Of a stretch of 64,000 bases of DNA, positions 16,161-24,691 are shown in pieces. Each line of letters begins with the position of its first letter. Within the stretch, counting starts at the first letter, position 1. Source of the DNA: Scytonema sp. UIC 10036 (GTDB taxonomy: Bacteria > Cyanobacteriota > Cyanobacteriia > Cyanobacteriales > Nostocaceae); contig NZ_WJFC01000008.1 in NCBI RefSeq assembly GCF_009725235.1, positions 1 through 64,000 of the forward strand, written 5' to 3'. The position numbers and the translations under genes are program-made. Under the pieces are notes generated by a model. That model was not told the DNA's origin. It did no database searches and saw nothing but the letters and a program-made list of their open reading frames with translations.

Positions 16161-16488
16161 TATGATATACAGTGACTAATTCGCAGTGCAAAACTGGAAA
16201 AGCCGAACACTAGTACTAGTATAAAAAGAAAAGCGTACTTCTAGACCTTGTAAGCAGACTGCCAAATCTGCTTAGCTGGGCAATTTTCTAGTTTTATCAT
16301 TTGAACCATCGTTAACTGAGCATCGCTGGGTCATTTTTCATGTCTTAGTCTAAAGTTCAGTAATGAGGTATGTCAATTAAATGTGGGGGATTGTGACAGA
16401 GAAACTAGGACACTAAGGATTTTGGGAAGGGGAGTGGTACAAAGTCTCAGGTGATTGATTTGGGAGAGGAAACGGTAGCAGCTATCTC
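16161..16488. other. Gene-free stretch after the sRNA pair
   Basis: About 330 bases with no credible frame, no strong hairpin and no recognisable regulatory site. I see nothing further in it. Confidence 0.4.
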
Positions 16489-16920
16489 TCAATGGTTGGA
16501 GTGTAGACCCCAATTCTCAATCATCAAACCATCAAAATCTTGAAAATCTGTCACATTATTTGTTACTAAAATCAAATCATTCGTAACTGCAATAGAGGCA
16601 ATTTGACCATCAATAAAAGCAGGACTTTTACCAACCTTAGATAACCTTGCTCTCTCCTGAGCGTGATATTGTGCCGCTTTGAGATTATAATCAAATAAAG
16701 GCAGTTGTGCTAAAATAACATTGTTTATATAATCTTCTATATCTTGACGTTTTTTAGACAGAGGAAGACGTAAACAACCATATAACAACTCATGGATAAC
16801 TACGGTAGCTGTGGCTGTTTCTTGTCTATATAATTTTAGCTTTTCCATTACCTTCTCATTTGGTCGAGGGCGTTTAGCCTCCGATAAAATGTTAATATCT
16901 AGTAAATACTTGAGACTCAT
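16489..16920 (-). CDS. vapC: VapC-like PIN-domain toxin
   Basis: A 143-aa PIN-domain RNase. The first acid is in YLLDINILSEAKRPRP, the second Glu in VVIHELLYG, the Asp in FIDGQIASIAVTNDL and the last acids in NVTDFQDFDGL. These acids bind Mg for RNA cleavage. The start codon overlaps the antitoxin stop in ATGA, a translationally coupled VapBC-like arrangement with antitoxin first. Confidence 0.92.
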   Translation of the reverse strand: MSLKYLLDINILSEAKRPRPNEKVMEKLKLYRQETATATVVIHELLYGCLRLPLSKKRQDIEDYINNVILAQLPLFDYNLKAAQYHAQERARLSKVGKSPAFIDGQIASIAVTNDLILVTNNVTDFQDFDGLMIENWGLHSNH

Positions 16921-17195
16921 AAATTAACTTCTCTCCCTGGAGACTTATCCCGTAAATTTTCAAAAGTATCATCATCAATACTTTCTAAATCTGCCCTTTG
17001 TCTGAAATCTTGTAAAGCTGACCAAAAATCATTAATTTCTTGAGTTTTTGTTAAAAATTCTTGCTTATCAGATATAGCAAGTCTTTTTTTTGCTGATAAT
17101 TTATATTTGAGAAATTGAATAAAATCTAAAACCTCTTGTTGTTTATCTGTGGGTAGTTCTCGGAAGTTTTCTAAAACTGTTTGTTCAAGAGTCAT
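16917..17195 (-). CDS. DUF2281-type antitoxin
   Basis: 92 aa. The N terminus TLEQTVLENFRELPTDKQQEVLDFIQFLKYKL is the DUF2281 signature, a family found as antitoxin beside PIN-domain toxins. The C-terminal part (LESIDDDTFENLRDKSPGREV) is the usual toxin-binding tail. It precedes the toxin gene with a 4-base ATGA overlap and probably represses its own promoter. Confidence 0.87.
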   Translation of the reverse strand: MTLEQTVLENFRELPTDKQQEVLDFIQFLKYKLSAKKRLAISDKQEFLTKTQEINDFWSALQDFRQRADLESIDDDTFENLRDKSPGREVNL

Positions 17196-17264
17196 AGTTT
17201 TCCCTCTACTGCTAACTTCTACTACTAAGATACAATTCTATTATCAACTGAATCAGAACCCCAT

Positions 17265-17403
17265 TCAATACTACAAGGGCTGAGATATAAATTCCAAAAC
17301 ATATAGGTTGGGTTGAGGAACGAAACCCAACATCTAAAAGCATTTGTTGGGTTTCGCTGTCGCTCAACCCAACCTACTAAAATTCTCAGCCCTTGCAGTA
17401 TTG
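17265..17403. repeat. Palindrome nested inside a palindrome
   Basis: Outer arms CAATACTACAAGGGCTGAGA (17265-17284) and TCTCAGCCCTTGCAGTATTG (about 17384-17403) pair. Inside sits a TAGGTTGGGTTGAGG-family palindrome at 17304-17378. The inner element has apparently inserted into, or been carried by, the loop of the outer one. Confidence 0.7.
17304..17378. repeat. Dispersed palindromic repeat (TAGGTTGGGTTGAGG family), copy 3
   Basis: TAGGTTGGGTTGAGGAACGA at the left, AAACCCAACA/TGTTGGGTTT in the middle, CTCAACCCAACCTACTA at the right. Complete copy, nearly the same as the one at 14624-14698. Confidence 0.8.
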
Positions 17404-17534
17404 GAACCCGATTTATTTAATTATATATAAATACCCAGTTATAATATATTTGTCAATTATATTAAGACATCAGTAAATCATCAGCAGAATCACTGAGTGG
17501 AATACTTTTGGTACTGCGGTCAGTTTCTACCTTC

Positions 17535-17811
17535 TCACCTTTGAAGTGGTACTTCCTGGGAATTTTTATTTCCTTCTGTTGGGAGTGAACTACTTGGTAA
17601 ATCATCAAGTGGCTCACTTACAATCAGCGTGTTTTCACTTCTACGCAATGAAACCAAGTTCTCATCGCCGTCTGGCTCTGTTGTCGGTTTAAAAGGTAGC
17701 TCATCAAGAGTCAGCTGGGTTTCACTTGAGATTAAGCCTAATTTCCCATCAAGCCTTACTGGTGACTCACTTAATGGCTCATCAAATGAGCCACAAAAAA
17801 GTAAGCCTCAA
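17535..17811 (-). pseudogene. Remnant of an acidic repeat-like protein gene
   Basis: On the minus strand a frame of about 90 codons, open between two stops and without a good start, reads FDEPLSESPVRLDGKLGL, then TLDELPFKPTTEPDGDENL, then IVSEPLDDLPSSSLP. The recurring DEPL/DELP/DDLP spaced by Ser/Thr-rich stretches looks like the end of a repeat protein whose 5' part is gone. I do not recognise the family. The 71-codon plus frame over the same DNA is less protein-like. Confidence 0.35.
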
Positions 17812-18063
17812 GAATTGCCACAATCGCTGCGGAATCTGACTTAAACCCTCGCTCACGCCTAAATTCTACTAGACGCAAGTAGACTCGTTGCAGTGGGTAG
17901 TAATGTATTATTTACTAACCTAGTTTTGTGTGGAATGTAGATATAGGGCGATAGCTTGTCGTTTAAAATACATAACCTCTGAGAAAACACTGTAATTTTC
18001 CGGAATAAAGGATACTGGTGTTGAATTACTATAACAAAAGTGCGCTCTCTCACGCCCATACCC

Positions 18064-18603
18064 ATGAACGAACAGCGTCAGCAAGCATCTTTCAATCCAG
18101 AGACAAAAGTAGATTTGCGATGTCTCAGTGAGGAGGAGTTACAAGCATATTTCCAATTCTTGATGGAGCTACGACAAGCAACCTTAGAAAGTAGGGGCGA
18201 CAAGCAGGTAGTTCACTCCTTGTTGGCAAGGAATACAGACAAACTTGATGGAGTGTTACCAGAAATATTGCGTCAGTGGGGGACTAATACACTGGGGGAA
18301 GCCCAAGCAGATGAGGTGAAATATCTCGCAGCAGGTATTGTCGAATTGAGCACTCTGATAGCACAATTCCCCTTAGGTAACAAAGCTAGCAATATGGAAA
18401 TTACCATTACTGGCTATGAAGTCGCTCTGACAGTCTATACTCAGCAGGCTTTTCCTTATCAATGGGCAACAACACAATATAATCTCGGTGTTGCTTACAT
18501 TGACAGAATCAGAGGAGAGCAATCTGAGAATTTAGAGCGGGCGATCGCTTGTTACCAAGAAGCTTTGAAAGTTAGAACTTTTGACGTTTTTCCTTATGAA
18601 TGA
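18064..18603 (+). pseudogene. Truncated TPR protein gene
   Basis: About 179 aa from MNEQRQQASF. It has the N-terminal part of large cyanobacterial TPR (often TPR-CHAT) proteins: LSEEELQAYFQFLMELRQATLESRGD, LLARNTDKLDGVLPEILRQW, then the first TPR WATTQYNLGVAYIDRIRGE and [16 protein letters not shown]. It stops at FPYE, exactly where the next TPR would begin; the stop codon is read from the opposite-strand remains of a phd gene. So the gene was cut by a deletion or rearrangement and most of it is lost. Confidence 0.75.
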
Positions 18604-18718
18604 GTGCAGCTATCACAGGTTTACCATGCTTAGTAATAATTACGGGTTCATCCTTCAACTCATCTGGCAAATCTAGTAGTTGTCGTCGAGCTTCTGTAAT
18701 CGTTAAATACTTTGGCAT
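18572..18718 (-). pseudogene. Truncated Phd/YefM-type antitoxin gene
   Basis: Reads [20 protein letters not shown], then [19 protein letters not shown], a clear prevent-host-death antitoxin N-terminal half. It then runs into the end of the truncated TPR gene and stops after 48 codons, where family members have about 80-90. The toxin-binding C terminus and any toxin gene are missing. It overlaps the TPR remnant tail to tail; the joint is around 18600. Confidence 0.75.
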
Positions 18719-18727
18719 ATCAAAAAA

Positions 18728-18745
18728 TGTACATTAAAGTGTACA
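18728..18745. promoter_or_regulatory. Putative operator of the phd remnant
   Basis: Two copies of the self-complementary TGTACA (18728-18733 and 18740-18745), 12 bases apart, ten bases upstream of the antitoxin ATG. Phd/YefM antitoxins autoregulate through paired palindromes of this type (YefM sites contain TGTACA), so the operator outlived the gene. Confidence 0.6.
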
Positions 18746-18985
18746 TTTAATATAGCGTTGTAGCGATCGCTCGTTTCCTCTTCCTTGGCATCGACACAAC
18801 TTACTACCTCTATTCTCGTCTTCCATCTGCGTCCATTTGCGTTCATCAGCGGTTCAAATCAAAATAACCAAGCACACCTAGATAACACGGAAGGCAGGTA
18901 GCCCCGAAGCATGAACATCAAGAAATTAGATGAATTGATGTTCATGCGTTATTTATATCGGGGCGGAATGCCGACACGAGCAGAT

Positions 18986-19171
18986 TTATCTGCCGTGACA
19001 TTCTCTTAATTTTTGCTCCACATATTCACTACAACTTAATTGATTCTTAGTGGCTTCTTCTTTTATTAAATCCCAAATCTCTATCGTCAACCATAAATTT
19101 TTTTGTTTTTTAAGTGAGCTATGTAAAACTGGTTGATTTTTTATTCTTTTTAGCCCTTTTCCTGTTGACAT
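18986..19171 (-). CDS. Small RHH/CopG-like protein carried by the IS
   Basis: 61 aa, basic N terminus (STGKGLKRIKNQPVLHSSLKKQK) followed by NLWLTIEIWDLIKEEATKNQLSCSEYVEQKLRE. That segment looks like a strand-helix-helix ribbon-helix-helix DNA-binding fold. It is divergent from tnpB, 57 bases apart, inside the element. A regulator of tnpB or of the end structure is an inference from position and fold. Confidence 0.5.
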   Translation of the reverse strand: MSTGKGLKRIKNQPVLHSSLKKQKNLWLTIEIWDLIKEEATKNQLSCSEYVEQKLRECHGR

Positions 19172-19228
19172 CTTTAGAACCGCGATTTATACTAAGTAAA
19201 GTTTAGCAAAACAAGGAGGTGATTGTAA

Positions 19229-20627
19229 ATGGTTCGGAAAAAGACTCCATCTTTCATTACAGAGATTCCATTAGTTGTGGATAGCAAGCAAGAAAAAGAG
19301 TTATTGTCTAGATTTGAAGCATCTAGGCAATTGTACAATGCTTGTTTGAATGAGGCAGTGGTCAGGATGGAGTTAGTGCGAAATTCCGAGGCATTTAAGA
19401 CAGCAAAAAAAATTCCTAGATCGAAGAAAAAAGAAAGAACTGATGCGTTTAGTGCAGCGCGTCAAGCATACAGATATTCCGATTACGACCTTCAAGCTTA
19501 TGCAACAATTGTTGCAAATTCATCAAAGTGGATTACTGACAAGATTGACTCTAATACTCAACAGACAATTGCTAAACGAGCATTCAAGGCATCTGAACGA
19601 GTCATATTTGGACGAGCAAAGAAGGTTCGTTTTAAAGTGTCAAGTCGTTTTCGTTCTGTTGAAGGTAAGACTAACAAGCAAGGATTGCGATGGAAGAATG
19701 AACAATTAGTTTGGGGAAGTCTCAACTTACGTCCAATTATTGATGAGAATAACCCTGTGACTATGCATGGGTTACAATCTCCTGTTAAATATGTTCGGAT
19801 ATTATGGAAGGAATTAAACGGTAAACGTCGTTGGTACGCACAACTTATTAATGAAGGAAATCCGTATCAAAAAGAAAAGAATTACGTCAGCAATGGTTTA
19901 ATTGGTCTAGATTTAAATATCTCTAACATTGCCTTTGTTGGAGACGAAAAAGCAGGTCTGTTACCATTTGCAGAAAAAGTTCCTATCTACCAAAATGAGA
20001 TAACTGCACTACAAAGAAAAATGCAGCGTTCCTCTCGGCTGACCAATCCTAGTAATTATGAGCCGGACTTCCAAGCCAAAAAAGGTCGTAAAACTATTAC
20101 AAAAAAAGGTAAGCCTAAAAAGGGGTCTCGTAATTGGAGGAAATCGAAAAACTACCAGAAAATAGCACTTAAGAAGCGAGAACTAGAACGTAGAAAGACA
20201 GCATATGCTAAGTCTAAGAATCGCGGAGTTGTCAATGAAATCCTAAGACATGGCAATGTAATTAAAGCTGAAAAAGTATCCGTAAAAGCTTGGCAGAAAC
20301 GTTATGGTAAAGCAATAGCTGCCAAGTCACTCTTGTTTTGTACAATCTGAATTGCAACGCAAAGCTGAGATTGCTGGCGGTCAATTCATCACGTTTTCTA
20401 CTCAAAAAACTGCACTGTCACAAACTCATTTGAATGGGCAACGTATCAAGAAATCCCTATCAGAAAGAGTTCATAAAGATATAACAGGTAAAGCAGTTAT
20501 GCAGCGAGACCTCTTCAGTGCATACTTGAGTAGATTTGTTAATGAGGATCAGCTTCTATGGGAGAGTGCTGCTAGTCAGTATTCGGGGGCGGAGTCGTCC
20601 CTTGTGGATGCCACCGAAGCGTTATGA
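19229..20627 (+). pseudogene. tnpB: TnpB endonuclease gene with one frameshift
   Basis: RNA-guided nuclease of IS605-type elements. A perfect AAGGAGGTGAT precedes the ATG. Frame 1 contains NGLIGLDLNISNIAFVGD (first RuvC Asp) and HGNVIKAEKVSVKAWQ (Glu), and ends early at 20350. Continuing one frame over gives QSELQRKAEIAGG and GKAVMQRDLFSAYL (last Asp). Dropping one T from the run in CTTGTTTTGTACAATC near 20336 restores a continuous protein of about 465 aa. The usual CxxC zinc-finger cysteines are absent (SQTHLNGQRIKKSLSERVHK). Could be a real mutation or a sequencing slip in a T-run. Confidence 0.85.
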
Positions 20628-20795
20628 AAACGAAACTGCAAGTCAAGTAGGCAAGTCCGAAAGCAGGAAGACTCATTCTCCCTTAGAGCAGTTATCCCAG
20701 AAAGGCAAAAAGTCTAGCCAGATAGTCAATAAGGACGAAAAGCTAGACCTAAATTTGCCCGAATCCGCGCAGCTTTAGCTCGCGGAGTGGCTCAA
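20560..20795 (+). ncRNA. Candidate omega/reRNA region at the IS right end
   Basis: The TnpB 3' end and the following bases are shared with the relict at 2440-2672. Shared blocks are GGGGCGGAGTCG, AAGTAGGCAAGTCCGAAAGC, CCAGATAGTCAA and the terminal stem. In studied TnpB systems the guide RNA scaffold is this segment, and the guide is the DNA just past the end (here from 20796). Conservation between a coding copy and a non-coding relict, with paired changes in the stem, supports an RNA or DNA-structure role. Expression is not shown. Confidence 0.5.
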
Positions 20796-20841
20796 CAATT
20801 GCGGTAAATTGACAAATAGCCAAATTTACCCAGGAGGGAAC

Positions 20842-21849
20842 ATGAAAGCAGTCCAAATGACAGCAGCCGGAAACCCCGAAGTTTTGCAACTGCAAGAAGT
20901 GCCGAACCCAAGCGTTCCCCTAGGAGAAACAGAACTTCTCATACGCCTACAAGCAGCTGGTATCAACCCCATAGACACAAAACTTCGCAAAAGAGGCACA
21001 TTCTACCCAGACAAAATGCCAGCCATATTAGGCTGTGATGGTGCAGGTATAGTCGAAGCAGTAGGCGCAGCTGTTCAACGCTTTCGGATCGGCGACGAAG
21101 TCTTCTTCTGTAACGGTGGATTGGGCGCACACCAAGGCAACTACGCAGAATACACAACAGTTGATGAACGATTTACAGCCCGCAAACCAGCTTCTGTATC
21201 CTTCGTAGAAGCCGCCGCCGCACCCCTAGTCCTCATCACCGCTTGGGAAGCACTGTACGAAAGGGGACGCTTGGAACCAGGAGAACGAGTATTAATTCAT
21301 GCAGGTGCTGGTGGAGTCGGACATGTAGCAATTCAACTGGCAAAACTCAAAGGCGCTAATGTTTGCACAACTGTTGGTTCACAGGAAAAAGCCGATTTCG
21401 TCACCAACTTAGGTGCTGACCGTGCAATATTATACAAGCAAACAGACTTCGTGCAAGCAGCCTTAGATTGGACTGGTGGAGAAGGAGTCGATTTAGCTTT
21501 TGACACTGTAGGTGGAGAAACATTTCATAAAACTTTCCCCGCAGTACGCGTATATGGTGATGTTGTGACAATTTTAGAACCGGATGCCAATACAGTGTGG
21601 AAAACAGCAAGACAACGCAATCTTCGCATGAGTCTAGAACTTATGCTAACACCGATGCTCCAAGGTATTGTGGAAGCACAGCAGCACCAGGCAGAAATTT
21701 TAGAACAATGTGCTAAATGGATGGATGGGGGTAAGCTAAAAATTCAGGTTAGCAAGACGTTTCCTTTACAAGAAGCGGCAAAAGCCCATCAGTTGCTTGA
21801 AACTGGTTCAATGACAGGTAAAATTGTTCTACTGATTGGAGATAGGTAG
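20842..21849 (+). CDS. Zinc-type alcohol dehydrogenase / quinone oxidoreductase-like protein
   Basis: A 335-aa MDR-superfamily NAD(P)H-dependent oxidoreductase. I start at 20842 because AGGAGG lies five bases upstream. Features: MKAVQMTAAGNPEVLQLQEV, AAGINPIDTKLRKRG, PAILGCDGAGIVEAVG, the nucleotide-binding LIHAGAGGVGHVAIQLAK, GADRAILY, and the C-terminal GSMTGKIVLLIG. The zinc ligands of true alcohol dehydrogenases are not evident, so quinone or enone reduction is likelier. It begins only 47 bases after the IS right end, so the IS may influence its promoter. Confidence 0.88.
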   Translation: MKAVQMTAAGNPEVLQLQEVPNPSVPLGETELLIRLQAAGINPIDTKLRKRGTFYPDKMPAILGCDGAGIVEAVGAAVQRFRIGDEVFFCNGGLGAHQGNYAEYTTVDERFTARKPASVSFVEAAAAPLVLITAWEALYERGRLEPGERVLIHAGAGGVGHVAIQLAKLKGANVCTTVGSQEKADFVTNLGADRAILYKQTDFVQAALDWTGGEGVDLAFDTVGGETFHKTFPAVRVYGDVVTILEPDANTVWKTARQRNLRMSLELMLTPMLQGIVEAQQHQAEILEQCAKWMDGGKLKIQVSKTFPLQEAAKAHQLLETGSMTGKIVLLIGDR

Positions 21850-21855
21850 TACGAG

Positions 21856-21915
21856 AAATAAGGACAAGGGGGACAAGGGAGACAAGGGGGACGAGGGGGA
21901 CAAGGGAGAGAGTAA
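21856..21915. repeat. GACAAGGGG short tandem repeat
   Basis: Five or more units of GACAAGGG(G/A) between the dehydrogenase and pentapeptide genes. It may lie within the start region of the next gene. Related to CTTGTCTCC repeats at the window start. Confidence 0.75.
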
Positions 21916-21920
21916 GCTGT

Positions 21921-24170
21921 ATGAAAGCAACTTGGTATCAATTTGTGGGGTGGAGCGCACATAGTTCCATCCACAAGAAGTTTATGCAATTTGTGGGGAT
22001 GTTTTCTTGCTTCTGCCTTCTTATCTCTGCCTTCTTATTATTTTTACTCCCCCTACCAGCATGGGGTTCCCCCGCACAACCAGAACGTATTCCCCTAACT
22101 CTAGAAATATTACAAGAACGACTGCGTACTCCTACCATTCGTGAAGGTAATCTTACAGTGGATTTACGGGAAATGGTCATAGATTTACGACCGGAAAATG
22201 CCAGTTTTCGAGATGCTTTTTATCAAATTTTACGGAAAGAATTACAAAAATCAGGCTCAAAACCTCTGGGCTTGGACTTAAGTTATTCTGTCATTCAAGG
22301 GGATTTTGTTGGTAGCGATTTAGGTTTACAAACCCCTCTCTACGCTCAAGCTATTGCTCCTATTTTCACAGCGTCGGAACAAGAACAATTAGAACGCTTG
22401 CGAGATGTTTGCTTGCGATCGCTTGCTGTAGCACTACCCAATTCTAAAGATTGTAAATTTCTTTTGGGGACTCAATCAGCCGCATCAACTGCAATTAGTG
22501 TTTTCCGTGGTTCTCTGACTCTCGTGGAAACTCGCTTTAATGGAACCGTTCAATTTTCCAATACGTTTTTTCTTCAACCAGTTAATGCCCAAGGCGCTAT
22601 TTTTACTCAACCTGCTTATTGGGTAGAAACAAGATTCAGCCGTGGTGCAAGCTTTGCTAATACCAATTTTCGGAAAGACAGTTACTTCCAAGACAGTATC
22701 TTCTTTGATAAACTGAGTTTTAAGCAAACTCTATTTCAAGAAACCGCCAATTTTCAAGACAGTACTTTTGAAGACACGGCTAATTTTACTGAAGCAAATT
22801 TTAAGCAGGTGGCAAAATTCAGCCGTACACAATGGCTGGGTAATGCCGATTTTTCAAGCGTGCGTTTTTTTGAACAAGCACAGTTTGCGAAAGATATTTT
22901 TAATCTGGTTCTTTTTCTATCAGAAGCAACTTTTGAGAAATCTGTTGCCTTTCGAGAAGCACAATTTAACCAACCTGTCAACCTCAAAGGTGCAAGCATC
23001 CTCAATCAAGCAGACTTTAGTGATGCGGGATTTTCTCCAGAAGCTTACTTAGACGTGTCCGGTCTTCTTTTTAACTCCAACCAAGCTAAGATTTTAGGAA
23101 ATCCCGGTCAAATTGGCAAAAACATTGTGGTTAATGGTTTGCAAGGCAATCAAAGTGTTTTGCGTAATTTGGGGCAAAATTTTCGTCAGTTGCAGCAAAT
23201 TGCTGATGCCAATCAGTTGGAGTATACAAAGCAGGAGTTGCGGCTACAGGAGTTAACCCGCTCTCTGTTTGGTACAAATATCAATAGTGCTTCTCAAAAA
23301 CGTCTGATGGATCTGGGTTTTTCTCCCGTTCAAGCAGATGCTATTGTTCGTCGCCGCCAGATACAGCCATTTCGTAATAAGAGTGAATTGCTGACTTTGG
23401 CTGATATTGACTTCGATACTTACGCTCAAGTTATCTCTCGCATTGTGGTTGGCAATTCTCTTTCGGTAGGAAATTGGTTGCTCTTAGCTTGGAACTGGTT
23501 GGCTTTGAGTCTACTTCTGCTGCTATCTGGGTACGGTACAAATTTTTGCTTGGCGATTGGTGTAGGAACGATCGCGATCGCATACTTTGGTTTATTATTT
23601 TGGCTGATTGACAGTGTTCGTCGTATTGGTCCTAGACCGATTTTACCCACGGCTTACGAAACAACTTGTATGCTTACAAGTTTTGGCGTGTTAGTCTTAC
23701 TGGGCTTACTAGCTATCTTTCGTTCAGCAGAACAACCTTGGATGACATTGGGATGTGTCTTTGTGATTATTATTCCCGTTCCCGGAGTCTTGCTGTTGCG
23801 ACTTTACCAACAAGGACGCTATCACGACCTCTTAGACGTTTCTTACTTTACAGAAGAAGGAACTTTACGACAGTTACGCTTGCTGATTGGACGTTTGCCA
23901 GTTATTCCAAGGTATCAAATGTTTCGCGAGCGTTATTTACCAATTTTATGCGATCGCCGATGGAACTGGCTCAATTACTATGACTTTAGCCTTAACAACT
24001 TATTAAGGCTGGGATTTAATGACATTCGTTTGCGAGACGAACACCTCCCTGGCATAATTACGACATTGGCATGGTATCAGTGGGTACTTGGTATACTGTA
24101 CATCATTCTTGTTTTTTGGACTCTTTCCCGCACTATTCCCGGATTAAACTTACTGATTTATCTGAAGTAA
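21921..24170 (+). CDS. Pentapeptide-repeat membrane protein with HhH-like segment
   Basis: Up to 749 aa (a later ATG at 21984 is also possible). A hydrophobic segment (FSCFCLLISAFLLFLLPLPAWG) gives a signal or anchor, then comes an extracytoplasmic region. About residues 190-360 form degenerate pentapeptide repeats, with F/L at every fifth position (ANFQDSTFEDTANFTEANF). Then RLMDLGFSPVQADAIVRRRQIQPF resembles a helix-hairpin-helix (ComEA-like) segment, followed by about four transmembrane helices (about 520-650) and a C-terminal part with one last hydrophobic helix. The role is unknown; pentapeptide helices usually bind proteins or stabilise membranes. Confidence 0.78.
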   Translation: MKATWYQFVGWSAHSSIHKKFMQFVGMFSCFCLLISAFLLFLLPLPAWGSPAQPERIPLTLEILQERLRTPTIREGNLTVDLREMVIDLRPENASFRDAFYQILRKELQKSGSKPLGLDLSYSVIQGDFVGSDLGLQTPLYAQAIAPIFTASEQEQLERLRDVCLRSLAVALPNSKDCKFLLGTQSAASTAISVFRGSLTLVETRFNGTVQFSNTFFLQPVNAQGAIFTQPAYWVETRFSRGASFANTNFRKDSYFQDSIFFDKLSFKQTLFQETANFQDSTFEDTANFTEANFKQVAKFSRTQWLGNADFSSVRFFEQAQFAKDIFNLVLFLSEATFEKSVAFREAQFNQPVNLKGASILNQADFSDAGFSPEAYLDVSGLLFNSNQAKILGNPGQIGKNIVVNGLQGNQSVLRNLGQNFRQLQQIADANQLEYTKQELRLQELTRSLFGTNINSASQKRLMDLGFSPVQADAIVRRRQIQPFRNKSELLTLADIDFDTYAQVISRIVVGNSLSVGNWLLLAWNWLALSLLLLLSGYGTNFCLAIGVGTIAIAYFGLLFWLIDSVRRIGPRPILPTAYETTCMLTSFGVLVLLGLLAIFRSAEQPWMTLGCVFVIIIPVPGVLLLRLYQQGRYHDLLDVSYFTEEGTLRQLRLLIGRLPVIPRYQMFRERYLPILCDRRWNWLNYYDFSLNNLLRLGFNDIRLRDEHLPGIITTLAWYQWVLGILYIILVFWTLSRTIPGLNLLIYLK

Positions 24171-24307
24171 CGTTTGTTGTGTAGGCAATACTTGTCGGTT
24201 AAGCCTAAAAATGCGAAAACTGTTCAATGATTTTGAATGCCCTAGTGGCGGATTTTTAGTCAATTGGTTGAATAAAATTTAGGACTAATGATAGGAGGTT
24301 TTAGGAG

Positions 24308-24676
24308 ATGAGTAAATTATTTGAGATTTTGCAAAAAATTCAAACTAAACCAGGGATGTATATTGGACGTGCTTCTGTCAGTGATTTGTTTCATTTTCTG
24401 GTTGGTTTTAAAACTGCTTTGAGAGAATTAGGGGTTGAAGCAACTAAGGAAGAAATGGATTTTTACCGCGAGTTTCAGCCTTGGATACAAAAAAAATATC
24501 ATGTGTCAACTTCAAATTCTTGGGCCAAGATAATTATGCTCCCTTGTGGAAGCGAACAAGAGGGTTTTAATGCTTTCTACAGATTATTGGATGAGTTTAA
24601 AATGAGAAATAAAAGTTTAGGTGGGGATGAGTTGGACAAAATAGCAACTGATGAGAACACACAAATTGTAGCGTGA
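24308..24676 (+). CDS. Hypothetical protein with KPGMYIG motif
   Basis: 122 aa, preceded by TAGGAGA. Begins SKLFEILQKIQTKPGMYIGR, continues with a helix (VSDLFHFLVGFKTALREL) and ends with AFYRLLDEFKMRNKSLGG. The (R/K)PGMYIG-x-SxxxLxxFLxGF arrangement is seen in small proteins often found beside polymorphic toxins as putative immunity factors. No toxin is next to it here. Assignment to that group is from motif memory only. Confidence 0.6.
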   Translation: MSKLFEILQKIQTKPGMYIGRASVSDLFHFLVGFKTALRELGVEATKEEMDFYREFQPWIQKKYHVSTSNSWAKIIMLPCGSEQEGFNAFYRLLDEFKMRNKSLGGDELDKIATDENTQIVA

Positions 24677-24691
24677 TTATTTTAGCGGTAA

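Larger units (their letters stand above)
18873..20795 (+). mobile_element. IS200/IS605-type element with tnpB only (IS1341-like)
   Basis: Left end from about 18873: hairpin arms GCATGAACATCAA and TTGATGTTCATGC inside an outer CCCCGA/TCGGGG pair, then a second hairpin CACGAGCAGAT/ATCTGCCGTG. A small minus-strand gene and tnpB follow. The right-end segment has GTAGGCAAGTCCGAAAGC and the terminal stem CCGCG-AGCT/AGCTCGCGG (20765-20785), ending at TGGCTCAA (TCAA at 20792-20795, like the right cleavage site of IS608). There is no tnpA. The region before the end is where TnpB guide RNA (omega/reRNA) is normally encoded. Confidence 0.75.

Noticed and set aside
17629..17844. 71-codon plus-strand frame rich in Ser
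   Set aside because: The opposite-strand frame over the same bases is more protein-like; this one looks like its shadow.
18840..18862. GGTTCAAATC as a tRNA T-arm
   Set aside because: No acceptor stem or anticodon arm can be formed around it.
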